Of a stretch of 64,000 bases of DNA, positions 52,808 through 61,842 are shown piece by piece. The position numbers were made by a program, and so were the translations under genes. The stretch's first letter is position 1. Each line of letters begins with the position of its first letter. The notes beneath the pieces are model-generated. The model made no database searches and had not been told where the DNA came from. It saw only the letters and a list, made by a program, of their open reading frames with translations. Source of the DNA: Pseudomonas tolaasii NCPPB 2192 (GTDB taxonomy: Bacteria; Pseudomonadota; Gammaproteobacteria; Pseudomonadales; Pseudomonadaceae); NCBI RefSeq assembly GCF_002813445.1, contig NZ_PHHD01000001.1, positions 5,704,001-5,768,000 on the forward strand. Direction: 5' to 3'.

Positions 52808-53845
52808 ATGAATGAGCAAACTGTATTGGTAACCGGGGGCACAGGTTTTATTGCCCAATACTGCATCATCACACTGCTGGAAAATGGCTTTAAGGTTCGT
52901 ACAACTGTGCGCACGCTGGCGCGCGAGGCTGAAGTGCGCAGGCATCTGAAACAACATGATGTCGACCCGGGGAGCGACCTGTCGTTTGTGGTCGCCGACT
53001 TGATGTCCGATGACGGTTGGAAAGAGGCCGTCGCCGGTTGTCGCTACGTGATTCACGGTGCATCGCCTACGCCGTCAGGCAACCAGGTGACTGAAGCGGA
53101 CTGGGTCAATCCAGCCATTGAAGGAAACTTGCGTGTACTGCGCGCCGCGAGCGAGGCGGGAGTCAAGCGTGTTGTCCTCACCTCGGCGTTCGGTGCGGTT
53201 GGTGTCGGCCATTCAGCTGACTACCGCCGTCCGTTTGATGAGACCGACTGGAGTGATGTCAGCGGTGATGTCTGGGCATATCAGAAATCAAAAACGCTGG
53301 CGGAGCGCGCGGCCTGGGAATTTATCCAGAGTGCGCAAGGGCAAGGTCTTGAACTGGCGGCAATCAACCCGGTCGCGGTGCTGGGCCCGGTATTGGGCGC
53401 AACCTATTCTCACTCCACCCGGATCATCAAAGACATGCTGGAAGGACAGCCTGGCTGCCCGAACATCAATTCGTGTTTCGTGGATGTCAGGGATGTGGCC
53501 GAGTTGCACCTGCTAGCCATGACGCATCCGGCCGCTAACGGCGAACGTTTCCTGGCCAGTTCGGGCGACAGCTTGCCGATGGTGCAGGTGGCACGCACGC
53601 TGCGCGATCATCTGGGTGAGGCGGCCAGGAATGTTTCCACTCAGGAACTGAGCGATGACAACATTCGTACCGCTGCCAAAACGAATCCGATGATGCTGGG
53701 CATGGTCAAGCTGTTGGGCGTCGATATGAGCGTCACGGCCGCCAAGGCCATGACACTGTTAGGCTGGGCACCTCGCAGCCCGGAAGACGCCATCATTGCA
53801 ACGGCCAGAAGTTTTATCGAACTCGGCTTGATTGAGCATTGCTGA
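52808..53845 (+). CDS. NAD-dependent epimerase/dihydroflavonol reductase-like SDR
   Basis: 345 residues from the ATG at 52808 (GAGGAAGG upstream). GGTGFIAQYCI is the extended-SDR cofactor motif; the YQKSK motif supplies Tyr and Lys. The family reduces aldehydes and ketones, often of xenobiotic type, in the cytosol. Paired with the AraC gene described above. Confidence 0.87.
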   Translation: MNEQTVLVTGGTGFIAQYCIITLLENGFKVRTTVRTLAREAEVRRHLKQHDVDPGSDLSFVVADLMSDDGWKEAVAGCRYVIHGASPTPSGNQVTEADWVNPAIEGNLRVLRAASEAGVKRVVLTSAFGAVGVGHSADYRRPFDETDWSDVSGDVWAYQKSKTLAERAAWEFIQSAQGQGLELAAINPVAVLGPVLGATYSHSTRIIKDMLEGQPGCPNINSCFVDVRDVAELHLLAMTHPAANGERFLASSGDSLPMVQVARTLRDHLGEAARNVSTQELSDDNIRTAAKTNPMMLGMVKLLGVDMSVTAAKAMTLLGWAPRSPEDAIIATARSFIELGLIEHC

Positions 53846-54181
53846 GGTGAGGCGTGTGGGCGTTTGATGGCTGGCAACCGCACGCTTCGGGTCGAAGGCT
53901 GGCTGATGTGAGGTGCAGCTTTTGGCCGATGGCTTCCGGTCGCGAAAGGCTAAAAGCGACACAAGCAAACAATCAGGGTTGCCAGCCTCCAAAATGCAGA
54001 ATGCCTCGATGTCGGCGGCCCCCTGTTCGGCAGTATGACTATAACGCAGGAACCGGATAATCATTTCGACTCACCTACAATATCCAAAAGCTCCGCGTTT
54101 GCAGGTGATGACATCTTTGGAACTTCTGCATGGTCCAAGAGCACAGCTTTTGCCACCGGCTATACGGCGACGCTTACGCCA
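53846..54181. other. Intergenic segment, 336 bases
   Basis: No gene seen. Segment 53880-53990 (CTTCGGGTCGAAGGCTGG ... GGCCGATGGCTTCCGGTCGC) resembles non-coding sequence that I recall recurring downstream of Pseudomonas genes; I cannot verify repeat status from one window. Confidence 0.35.
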
Positions 54182-55041
54182 TCACTCCTCCACCTGCTTT
54201 TCAGTCCCTAAATTACGATATCTTTGCTTACCCCACACGCTTGGATCTGGAGTAACCTCAAACACAGTAGTAGGTGGAGTATTGATTCGAAACCCAGGCT
54301 CCATTTTTGCCCTCATTTCAAGGTACTGGCCGAGGAAGGCGTCGTACGCCAGGCGTGGTGCGTACTGTACATTTCCTTTCCGGTCCACAGCCTCGCCATG
54401 ATAGAAAAAGTCCACACTTTGGGCGAGTGGCAGTGTCAGTGTCGCGATAGGCTTGTAGTCACCTTCATATAAGGTGAGCCGCAGTTTGGCCTTTGCGCCA
54501 TACAGCAGCCGCATTTGTTCGGCGAACCAGTTTGTATATATGTCGCCGTTAATCCGTGTCGGTTTTTCAGGCAAAGTGTATGCGCTATCAAGGTCACGAT
54601 TTCGACGCAGACGACTATCCATACCATTCAGTTCCAAACCTTCACCGAACTTTATATCGACCTGATCTCCTGCCTCAATCTTGATTGGTTTGTTCACGGA
54701 AAGCGCAGGCCACAGCAAGTTTGTTGAGCCGAATGAGCCGCCTCCCTTGGACAGATTCCTCGCTTGTACTATCTCCCATTTGGCTGCTGTCAAGACAATG
54801 GGCACCGACGTGATATTTGTCGCGCGCACAGACAGGAACACCTGTTCGTTAACAGATTGCTTGTCTCCACTTGGTCGTCCAAACATCGGAGTTGGACTAA
54901 GCCAAGCCTCTGCAACAAAGAGCCTTCGGCCCTGGCTCGCTGCAGCGATGTTAGTCAAGCGCTCCAGTGCTTCTGGGGTGATACCGATGCAATAACTTGT
55001 CCCCGATGCGCCTGCACCGCTGACTATGGACGAGCATGGGC
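54182..55041 (-). pseudogene. Gene of unknown function cut by the IS
   Basis: About 286 codons remain from the IS left end to a stop at 54182. An open frame from inside the IS (55111) would add 23 foreign residues, so the true N-terminus is lost. The remaining protein has beta-rich and charged parts (FLSVRATNITSVPIVLTAAK, IKIEAGDQVDIKFGEGLELN) and no known motif. Codon use is more AT-rich than its neighbours. Not recognised. Confidence 0.6.
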
Positions 55042-55103
55042 TGAATCGCCCCGGGTTTCCTAGACACCTCTTTGCCTTAAACTGAGGCCAATTAGGAGGT
55101 GCC

Positions 55104-55382
55104 ATGAGCAACCCGCGTTACCCCGAAGAATTCAAAATACAAGCGGTCAATCAAGTGACCGAAAAGAAGCTGCCTGTCGCTGATGTGGCGGCCCGTCTCG
55201 GCGTGTCGACGCACAGCCTCTATGCCTGGATAAAGCGCTACAGCAAACCTCAAGAAGAACGGCAGCAAGACGATGATCAGCACGCTGAATTGCGTCGTCT
55301 GCGAGCCGAACTAAAGCGTGTTACTGAAGAGCGAGACATCTTAAAAAAGGCCGCCGCGTACTTTGCCAAGGAGTGCGGTTGA
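55104..55382 (+). CDS. IS3 transposase OrfA
   Basis: 92 residues with a HTH_Tnp_1-type helix-turn-helix (YPEEFKIQAVNQVTEKKLPV, AARLGVSTHSLYAWIKRYSK) and a leucine-zipper-like end with LRRLRAELKRVTEERDILKK. It binds the IS ends. The slippery A-AAA-AAG at 55343-55349 allows a -1 shift into OrfB. Start has GGAGG upstream. Confidence 0.9.
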   Translation: MSNPRYPEEFKIQAVNQVTEKKLPVADVAARLGVSTHSLYAWIKRYSKPQEERQQDDDQHAELRRLRAELKRVTEERDILKKAAAYFAKECG

Positions 55383-56254
55383 AGTACGCCTTTATCAAGC
55401 AGCGAGCCGGCGACTATTCCATTCGACGGCTTTGCCTGACGCTGAAAGTCCATCCCAGCGGCTATTACGCCTGGTTGTCTGAGCCGCAATCTGCGCGCGC
55501 TAAAGACGACCAGCGACTGCTGGGTTTGATCAAGCATTCCTGGCTGGAGAGCGGCGGCGTTTATGGCTATCGCAAAATCCATGACGATCTGCGCGAGGTC
55601 GGTGAAGTTTGCGGGCGCCATCGTGTGGCAAGGCTGATGCGTCTTGAAGGGCTGCGCTCTCAGACAGGTTATCGACGCCGCCCTGGAAAGTACGGCGGTA
55701 AGCCAGCGGTCGCCTCACCCAATTTGCTGAAGCGCCAGTTCGATGTCGTAGAACCCAACAAGGTTTGGGTCACCGACATCACCTACATTCGTACGTATGA
55801 AGGCTGGTTGTATTTGGCGGTGGTGCTGGATCTGTTTTCTCGTCAGGTCGTTGGCTGGTCAATGAAGGCGCAGATGACCAGTGATTTGGCTATTGATGCG
55901 TTGTTGATGGCGGTTTGGAGGCGTAAACCGAAGCAAGAGGTGATGGTTCATTCCGACCAGGGCAGCCAGTACAGCAGCTCCGATTTGCGCAGTTTTTTGA
56001 AGGCAAACAATTTGGTTGCAAGCATGAGTCGTCGAGGCAACTGTCATGACAACGCCGTGGCCGAGAGCTTTTTCCAGCTTCTGAAACGAGAACGGATCAA
56101 GCGGAAAATTTACACCAGACGGGAAGATGCTCGTAGCGATGTGTTCGATTACATCGAAATGTTCTACAACTCAAAACGTCGACATGGTTTCAACAATCAG
56201 CTGTCACCGGTAGAGTTTGAAAAGCGTCACGCAATGAGCTTGCAAGGTGTCTAG
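55373..56254 (+). CDS. IS3 transposase OrfB (DDE integrase core)
   Basis: 293 residues from GTG at 55373, probably made mainly as OrfAB after frameshifting. DDE motif: VWVTDITYIRTYEGWLY (D), MVHSDQGSQYSS (D), and DNAVAESFFQLLKRE (E). HTH_21-type N-terminal region with YGYRKIHDDL. All three catalytic acids are intact, so the element may be active. Confidence 0.92.
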   Translation: MRLKYAFIKQRAGDYSIRRLCLTLKVHPSGYYAWLSEPQSARAKDDQRLLGLIKHSWLESGGVYGYRKIHDDLREVGEVCGRHRVARLMRLEGLRSQTGYRRRPGKYGGKPAVASPNLLKRQFDVVEPNKVWVTDITYIRTYEGWLYLAVVLDLFSRQVVGWSMKAQMTSDLAIDALLMAVWRRKPKQEVMVHSDQGSQYSSSDLRSFLKANNLVASMSRRGNCHDNAVAESFFQLLKRERIKRKIYTRREDARSDVFDYIEMFYNSKRRHGFNNQLSPVEFEKRHAMSLQGV

Positions 56255-56272
56255 AGAACCCGGGGCGATTCA

Positions 56273-56614
56273 CCCTTCCTTGATGTCCCGACTCACGTGC
56301 TCCCGAGACTTACCCGCCAATCGCGCAAACTCTGGCACTGTCAAATTGGTAGGTGCTTCATATGCTGCCAGCATTGCAAGACGTTGCCGTTGTATCTCCG
56401 AAACAGGCGCCGCCATCACATTCCTCTCTGGCATCACTGCAACCGCATCGACACCTTCAACCACGTGAGCAGCCCTTTTCGGCTTAGACTCCACCTCATA
56501 TATCAACGAGGCGGCATCTGCTGCCACTGCTCCAGCGACTGACACCGCCCCCTCCAACCGAATCGTTAGCGGCGAACTCGCCGCGTCATGCTTCCCCTGA
56601 GCCCAAAGGTCCAA
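56273..56614 (-). pseudogene. Interrupted 3' extension of the integrase reading frame
   Basis: Open in the same frame as the integrase, starting four codons after its TAG. It reads RLDLWAQGKHDAASSPLTIR, a sequence like the usual end of this integrase type, then an Ala-rich linker and SEIQRQRLAMLAAYEAPTNL ... PEFARLAGKSREHVSRDIKE, a small DNA-binding-looking segment. It runs into the IS, where a stop occurs by chance. A separate regulator gene starting at the internal ATG (MPERNVMAAPVS) is an alternative. Cut short by the IS. Confidence 0.55.
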
Positions 56615-56623
56615 TCGGTTGGC

Positions 56624-57829
56624 CTAGTCCTGCATCATGGTCCGCCGCTGCTCCACATATCCGGCATGGTTATAGGTCGCACTCACCTGATCCGGATCAG
56701 CATGAGAAAGCTGCGCGTCAATCCAACTCTTGGGATATCCGATCTCGTGCAGCGCAGTAGAAATTGTCGCGCGCATACCATGACCTGTTAACTGATCAGC
56801 CAACCCCATTCGATGCAGGGCATTGTTCAATGTGTTTTCGCTGATGCGTAGCTGCAGGTTGCTGCGATGGGAGAAAAGAAAACGTTGTGCAGGTAAGACC
56901 TGATCAAGCATATAGCGCACGATTTCCAGTGCCTGCACCGAAAGCGGGACGATGTACGGAGGCACCTGACCACCAGCCCTACCCGGCTTGCGCATCTGCG
57001 CCTGGAGCTGTTTGACGACCTCCGGTGGAATCACCCACAGCTGCTTTTCCAGGTCGAACTGATCAGGCGTGGCATAACGCAACTCGCCCGTTCTCACACC
57101 GGTCAATAGCAACAAGCGCAACCCCAGCTTCGTCTGCAGTTGGCCACCGTAATTGCGAATCCTCGACAGCAGTTCCGGCAGTTGCTCCATTCGCAAAAAT
57201 GGGTTGTTCGTCACCGGTGGCTTGGGTAGCGCCACCACATCCAGATCCGAAGCCGGGTTCACTTCGAGCCCTTCAACTTTCACCAAAGCATAACGAAACA
57301 GCTGGTTGAACCAGGTGCGACATTTCTCGGCCATTGTGAGCGCGTTGCGCTGTTCGATGACACTGAGGACGCCCATCAGGTCGTGACGAGTAATGTCCTT
57401 GATGGGGCGCTCGCCCAAGGTGGGCAGGATGTCTTTTTTGAAGACCCTGAGGATTTGCGAGAGTGTGCTTTGCCGCCCTTCTTTCAGGCTCAACCGCCGG
57501 AAGCTGACCCACTCGTTGTACACCGCTTCAAAGGTTTGCTTTTCAGCAACTTCAGCCGCATGCCGCTGCTGCTTGCGGTGTTCACAGGGGTTGATGTTGT
57601 CCGCCAGTAACCGCCGTGCGTCATCGCGCCGAGAGCGTGCTTGCTTGAGGCTGACTTCAGGATAGGCACCGAGGGACATGCGCTGCTGACGCCCCTCCCA
57701 GTAATAGCGAAACAGCCACAGCTTACTGCCCGCCTTGGTGACCCAAAGGGATAGGCCGTCAAAGTCGCCGAGGGTATAGTTTTTACCGGTGATTCGGGCA
57801 TGCCGAATGGTGAATTCCGAGAGTGGCAT
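56624..57829 (-). CDS. int: Tyrosine integrase (DUF4102 type)
   Basis: 401 residues from the ATG at 57829 (AGGAG upstream). N-terminal DUF4102 arm-binding domain (GKNYTLGDFDGLSLWVTKAG), a core-binding segment, and the catalytic domain with R in TGVRTGELRYA, HxxR in HGMRATISTALHEIG, H in QLSHADPDQVSATYNHAGY and the final Tyr in the last part. It begins about 220 bases from the tRNA and would integrate the island into the tRNA-Gly 3' end. Ends QRRTMMQD then TAG, where family members often have Trp, so it may be slightly shortened. All catalytic residues remain. Confidence 0.88.
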   Translation of the reverse strand: MPLSEFTIRHARITGKNYTLGDFDGLSLWVTKAGSKLWLFRYYWEGRQQRMSLGAYPEVSLKQARSRRDDARRLLADNINPCEHRKQQRHAAEVAEKQTFEAVYNEWVSFRRLSLKEGRQSTLSQILRVFKKDILPTLGERPIKDITRHDLMGVLSVIEQRNALTMAEKCRTWFNQLFRYALVKVEGLEVNPASDLDVVALPKPPVTNNPFLRMEQLPELLSRIRNYGGQLQTKLGLRLLLLTGVRTGELRYATPDQFDLEKQLWVIPPEVVKQLQAQMRKPGRAGGQVPPYIVPLSVQALEIVRYMLDQVLPAQRFLFSHRSNLQLRISENTLNNALHRMGLADQLTGHGMRATISTALHEIGYPKSWIDAQLSHADPDQVSATYNHAGYVEQRRTMMQD

Positions 57830-57910
57830 GGTGAGCTCCTGTGAGAGAGTCAGCACCTGATGCTCGTCTGGAGACCCGAGGGGAGCCAGTCAAAATACGG
57901 ACTTGAACAG

Positions 57911-58009
57911 GCCCGTAATGTTGTACTTAATCCTGTACTTGTTCGTACCGGATTACCCTGGGTTTCAGTGGTTTTCCGCAGAAACGAAAAAAGACGCCTA
58001 GGCGTCTAT
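57911..58009. other. Integrase-upstream region with relic at 42155
   Basis: Non-coding. Similar to 42155-42252, with a hairpin AGACGCC-TA-GGCGTCT at 57992-58007. Probable attachment-site arm region and promoter area for the integrase. Confidence 0.5.
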
Positions 58010-58050
58010 TTCGTGGATCCCAGTGCCCAGTGGACTTCTGTGGATCAATA

Positions 58051-58128
<78 letters not shown>

Positions 58129-58191
58129 GTCTTGGTGATGCGCATTCTATAGAATTATCAGAACCCGTCAACCCCTTGATTCAAAAAACTT

Positions 58192-58758
58192 TTATTTCTT
58201 TTCAACGGTGGTGCGCAGGTGTGGCCAGGCAGCGCGCAAATACTGGAGCATGGACCACAGGGTCAGGCCGGCGGCGATGAGCAGCAAGGCGTAGCCCAGC
58301 AATACCCAGAAGGAGAAGTCCGACGGGTTGGCCAGCAGAATCACCAGCGCGAGCATTTGCGCGGCGGTTTTCCATTTGCCCATGTTGGACACGGCGACGT
58401 GGGCACGGGCGCCGATTTCGGCCATCCATTCGCGCAGGGCCGAAACCACGATCTCACGGCCGATGATCACCGCCGCCGGCAGGGTCAGCCACAGGTTGCC
58501 ATGTTCCTGCACCAGCAGCACCAGGGCCACGGCCACCATGAGTTTATCGGCGACAGGGTCAAGGAACGCACCAAACGGTGTGCTTTGTTCCAGACGGCGC
58601 GCCAGGTAACCATCGAGCCAGTCGGTGGCGGCCGCAAAGGCGAATACTGAACTGGAGGCTGCGTAGCTCCATTCGTAGGGCAAATAGAACAACAATATGA
58701 AAATCGGGATGAGCAGGACGCGTAGAACGGTGATCAGATTAGGGATATTCATCGGCAC
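58192..58758 (-). CDS. pgsA: CDP-diacylglycerol-glycerol-3-phosphate 3-phosphatidyltransferase
   Basis: 188 residues with several membrane helices. The CDP-alcohol phosphatidyltransferase motif DWLDGYLARRLEQSTPFGAF followed by LDPVADK is complete (D-G-AR-G-D-D). It makes phosphatidylglycerol phosphate at the inner membrane. It is 26 bases after uvrC and precedes tRNA-Gly, the conserved Pseudomonas order. Confidence 0.96.
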   Translation of the reverse strand: MPMNIPNLITVLRVLLIPIFILLFYLPYEWSYAASSSVFAFAAATDWLDGYLARRLEQSTPFGAFLDPVADKLMVAVALVLLVQEHGNLWLTLPAAVIIGREIVVSALREWMAEIGARAHVAVSNMGKWKTAAQMLALVILLANPSDFSFWVLLGYALLLIAAGLTLWSMLQYLRAAWPHLRTTVEKK

Positions 58759-58784
58759 AACTGGCTACGAGGTGGAAAGGCATT

Positions 58785-60608
58785 TTATTCGCTGTGCAGG
58801 TTTGCATAAATCAACTCAGCGAGCTTTTTACTGATACCGGGTGCTTTGGCTATTTCGTCAATGCTGGCACGGGAAAGCTCCTGCAAGCCACCAAAATGTT
58901 TAAGCAGGTCGCGACGGCGGGTCGGGCCGACGCCGGCAACGCCTTCCAGGGTTGAGGTTCGCCGGGTTTTGCCACGACGGGCGCGGTGGCCGGTAATTGC
59001 AAAACGGTGGGCTTCGTCGCGGATCTGTTGAATCAAGTGCAACGCGGGTGAGTCACCCTTCAAGGTGAACTCATGGGCGGCATCATTCAAGTACAACGTT
59101 TCGAAACCGGCCTTGCGCGTGGCGCCCTTGGCCACGCCGAGCAGGATCAGGTCCGGCACCGCCAGCTCATTGAGCACGTCACGGGCCATGGACAGTTGGC
59201 CCTTGCCACCATCCACCAACAGGATATCGGGCAGCTTGCCCTCCCCGTCCTTCAACTTGCTGAAACGCCGCGTCAACGCCTGGTGCATCGCCGCGTAGTC
59301 ATCCCCAGCGGTGACGCCTTCAATGTTGTAGCGCCGGTAATCGGACTTGATCGGCCCTTCCGGCCCGAACACCACGCAGGACGCCACCGTCGCTTCGCCG
59401 CTGGAATGGCTGATGTCATAACACTCAAGGCGTTGCGGCGGCTCATCGAGGTTGAGCACTTCGGCCAGTGCGTCGAAACGCGCGGCAACGTGCTGCCGAT
59501 TGGCCAGACGCGCGCCCAGGGCCTGTTCGGCGTTGGTCACCGCCAATTGCTGCCAGCGCGCCCGGGTGCCGCGTACGCGATGGCTGATGTCCAGCTCGCG
59601 GCCACGCAGTTCGTGGATGGCTTCGATCAACGTCGGGAAGTCTTCGTGCACCACGTTGACGATCAACTCGGACGGCAAATCGCGCTCAGGGCTGCTGACG
59701 TAGTACTGACCCAGGAAAGCCGCCATTACCTCGGCCACGTCTTCGTCGATACCGGTCTGCGGGAAGAAGTTCTTGCTGCCCAGCACGCGTCCGGCCCGCA
59801 CGCTGATCAAATGCACGCAGGCGCCGCCCGGATTGACGAACGCGGCAATGACGTCAACGTCACCATTGCCACCCTCCATGCTCTGCTGGTCTTGAACGCG
59901 ACGCAGCAGGGAGATCTGGTCACGCAATTCAGCGGCGCGCTCAAAATCCAGCGTGCTGGCGGCCTGTTCCATGGCGCCGGAGAGTTCATCGGTGAGCGCA
60001 TTGCTGCGTCCTTCGAGGAACATCACCGAATGGCGTACATCTTCGGCGTACTCCGCCGGCTCAACCAACCCTACGCAAGGCGCCTTGCAGCGCTTGATCT
60101 GGTATTGCAGGCAGGGGCGCGTGCGGTTCTTGTAGAAGCTGTCTTCGCACTGGCGCACAAAAAAGGTTTTTTGCAGCAGGCTCAGGCTTTCACGGATCGC
60201 ACCGGCGCTGGGGTACGGCCCGAAATACTTGCCCTTCCCCTTCTTCGCGCCCCGGTGAATGCTCAGGCGCGGGAAATTGCCGTCGGACAAATACACGTAA
60301 GGGTAGGATTTATCGTCACGCAGCAGAATGTTGTAGGGCGGCCGCCATTCCTTGATCAGCGTCTGCTCAAGCAGCAGCGCCTCGGTTTCGTTGGCGGTGA
60401 TGGTGGTTTCCACCTGGGCGATACGTGCGACCAACGCGGCGGTTTTCGGCGCCAGACCGGTCTTGCGAAAGTAACTCGCCAGGCGGTTTTTCAGGTTTTT
60501 GGCTTTGCCGACATAAAGCAGGCGTGCCTCGCTGTCGAACATGCGGTACACGCCGGGGCGGCCACTGCAGGTTGAGAGGAAGGCACTTGGATCAAACGGT
60601 GTGGTCAT
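58785..60608 (-). CDS. uvrC: Excinuclease ABC subunit C
   Basis: 607 residues, normal length. GIY-YIG nuclease domain at the N-terminus (GRPGVYRMFDSEARLLYVGK), a UvrB-contact UVR motif near 200-240, an RNase H-like second nuclease (ECYDISHSSGEATVASCVVF), and two HhH motifs at the end. It makes both incisions in nucleotide excision repair with UvrA and UvrB. It starts one base after the gacA stop, as in other pseudomonads. Confidence 0.97.
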   Translation of the reverse strand: MTTPFDPSAFLSTCSGRPGVYRMFDSEARLLYVGKAKNLKNRLASYFRKTGLAPKTAALVARIAQVETTITANETEALLLEQTLIKEWRPPYNILLRDDKSYPYVYLSDGNFPRLSIHRGAKKGKGKYFGPYPSAGAIRESLSLLQKTFFVRQCEDSFYKNRTRPCLQYQIKRCKAPCVGLVEPAEYAEDVRHSVMFLEGRSNALTDELSGAMEQAASTLDFERAAELRDQISLLRRVQDQQSMEGGNGDVDVIAAFVNPGGACVHLISVRAGRVLGSKNFFPQTGIDEDVAEVMAAFLGQYYVSSPERDLPSELIVNVVHEDFPTLIEAIHELRGRELDISHRVRGTRARWQQLAVTNAEQALGARLANRQHVAARFDALAEVLNLDEPPQRLECYDISHSSGEATVASCVVFGPEGPIKSDYRRYNIEGVTAGDDYAAMHQALTRRFSKLKDGEGKLPDILLVDGGKGQLSMARDVLNELAVPDLILLGVAKGATRKAGFETLYLNDAAHEFTLKGDSPALHLIQQIRDEAHRFAITGHRARRGKTRRTSTLEGVAGVGPTRRRDLLKHFGGLQELSRASIDEIAKAPGISKKLAELIYANLHSE

Positions 60609-60609
60609 G

Positions 60610-61251
60610 TCAGGCGCTGGCGTCCACCATGCCGTGGCGCACCGCGAGCAGGGTCAATTCAACATCACTGCTGATGGCGAGCTTCTCGAAAATGCGATAG
60701 CGGTAGGTGTTCACCGTCTTGGGCGACAGGCACAGCTTGTCGGAAATCGTCTGCACCTTCTGGCAGCCAACGATCATCAGGGCGATCTGGATCTCCCGCT
60801 CCGACAGCGCGTCAAACGGCGAATCGCTGGTGGGCTGGAAGGATTTGATCGCCAACTGCTGGGCAATCTGCGGGCTGATGTAACGCTGGCCGGCAAACAC
60901 CAGGCGAATGGCTTGTACCATTTCGGCCAGACCTGCGCCCTTGGTCAGGTAACCCGCGGCGCCGGCTTGCAGCAAGCGCGTGGGAAACGGGTCTTCCTCG
61001 CACACGGTGACCACCACGACTTTGATGTCCGGATGGCTGCGCAACAATTTGGTCGTGGCACCAAGACCGCCGATCCCGGGCATCTTGACGTCCATCAACA
61101 CCACATCGGGTTTCAACTCCCGCGCCTTGATCAGGGATTCCTCCCCTGATTCGGCCTGGCCGACTACTTGCAGGCCATCGATGTCAGCCAGCATTCGTGT
61201 AATGCCCGTACGAACGAGATCGTGATCATCGACTACTAGCACCCTAATCAA
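60610..61251 (-). CDS. gacA: Response regulator GacA
   Basis: 213 residues with a TTG start at 61251, GAGG seven bases upstream; the longer frame from 61326 has no such site. Receiver domain with Asp54 (VLMDVKMPG) and a C-terminal LuxR/FixJ HTH (LSEREIQIALMIVGCQKVQT, ISDKLCLSPKTVNTYRYRIF). GacA turns on small RNAs that titrate RsmA/E, so it controls secondary metabolism, biofilm and often T6SS in Pseudomonas. Located in its usual operon with uvrC. Confidence 0.96.
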   Translation of the reverse strand: MIRVLVVDDHDLVRTGITRMLADIDGLQVVGQAESGEESLIKARELKPDVVLMDVKMPGIGGLGATTKLLRSHPDIKVVVVTVCEEDPFPTRLLQAGAAGYLTKGAGLAEMVQAIRLVFAGQRYISPQIAQQLAIKSFQPTSDSPFDALSEREIQIALMIVGCQKVQTISDKLCLSPKTVNTYRYRIFEKLAISSDVELTLLAVRHGMVDASA

Positions 61252-61400
61252 GCAGACACCTCGCGATATGGTCTTATAGGTTGCTGAACACCTTAGCAAA
61301 AAACCGGGGCGCAGACCTAGCTGCAAGCGTCATATATATAGAGTTTGCGCACACATTCAGCCCGCACAGGCTGGCAGGCTGCACAATGACCCCGGGCGTT

Positions 61401-61841
61401 TTACCGTACCTGGCCCGCCCGGCAGTCGAGTTCCATGCGCCAGAAGCAGTCTTCTTCCCCGACAATACTCAGCCCCGCACGTTGATATAACCTTCGCGCC
61501 GGGTTGGTCTTGAACACCGTCAGCCGCAAAAGCCCCTGGGCCTGCGCTTTCAGCGCCATCTGCTGCAACACCCAGCTCCCGGCGCCTTGCTTGCGGCAGG
61601 ATTCGATCAAATGCAGCTCGCGAATATAGAGAGCCCGACTGTCGAAACTGAGGCTGATAAAGCCCATTACCGCGTCATCGTTGCAGATCAACCAGTTTTC
61701 GCGCCCAGCCCAGGCCACGTCGAAACCGTTGTCGGACCACAACAGACCATATTGCAGGTAGTAATGACTCATCGCCTGGTGAGTGAGCTCACGCGCGAAC
61801 AATCGATCCTTTTCCAACGCGGCGCGCAATTGAAAGGCCAT
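61401..61841 (-). CDS. GNAT-family N-acetyltransferase
   Basis: 146 residues. The acetyl-CoA-binding motif region is LHLIESCRKQGAGSWVLQQM (RxxGxG/A type), followed by VFKTNPARRLYQRAGLSIVG. Single-domain GNAT, cytosolic. It starts one base from the stop of the carbon-nitrogen hydrolase gene, so the two are co-transcribed. Substrate unknown. Confidence 0.87.
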   Translation of the reverse strand: MAFQLRAALEKDRLFARELTHQAMSHYYLQYGLLWSDNGFDVAWAGRENWLICNDDAVMGFISLSFDSRALYIRELHLIESCRKQGAGSWVLQQMALKAQAQGLLRLTVFKTNPARRLYQRAGLSIVGEEDCFWRMELDCRAGQVR

Positions 61842-61842
61842 A

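Larger units (their letters stand above)
55042..56272 (+). mobile_element. IS3-family insertion sequence, 1231 bp
   Basis: Terminal inverted repeats of 27 bases, starting TGAATCGCCCCGGGTTTCCT at the left and the near-exact complement (two mismatches) at the right. Two overlapping ORFs encode OrfA and the DDE OrfB, joined by an A-AAA-AAG slippery heptamer. No 3-4 bp direct repeat is seen outside the ends (GGC left, CCC right). Confidence 0.88.
42324..58050. mobile_element. Genomic island at tRNA-Gly, about 15.7 kb
   Basis: Bounded by the 20-bp direct repeats at 42304 and 58051, with a tyrosine integrase gene beginning about 220 bases inside the tRNA-proximal end and reading inward. Cargo is a metabolic and regulatory gene set, an IS3-family element and gene fragments. 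No conjugation or replication genes are seen in it, so it is either non-mobile or mobilised in trans by a helper element. Confidence 0.8.

Noticed and set aside
59073..60575. Long open frame of 500 codons on the plus strand opposite uvrC
   Set aside because: Shadow of a GC-rich gene; low complexity of Gln, His and Arg, no family resemblance, and uvrC is certain.
61252..61326. Longer GacA N-terminus
   Set aside because: GacA proteins begin at the TTG-coded Met (IRVLVVDDHD), which has a ribosome site; the extension is non-homologous.
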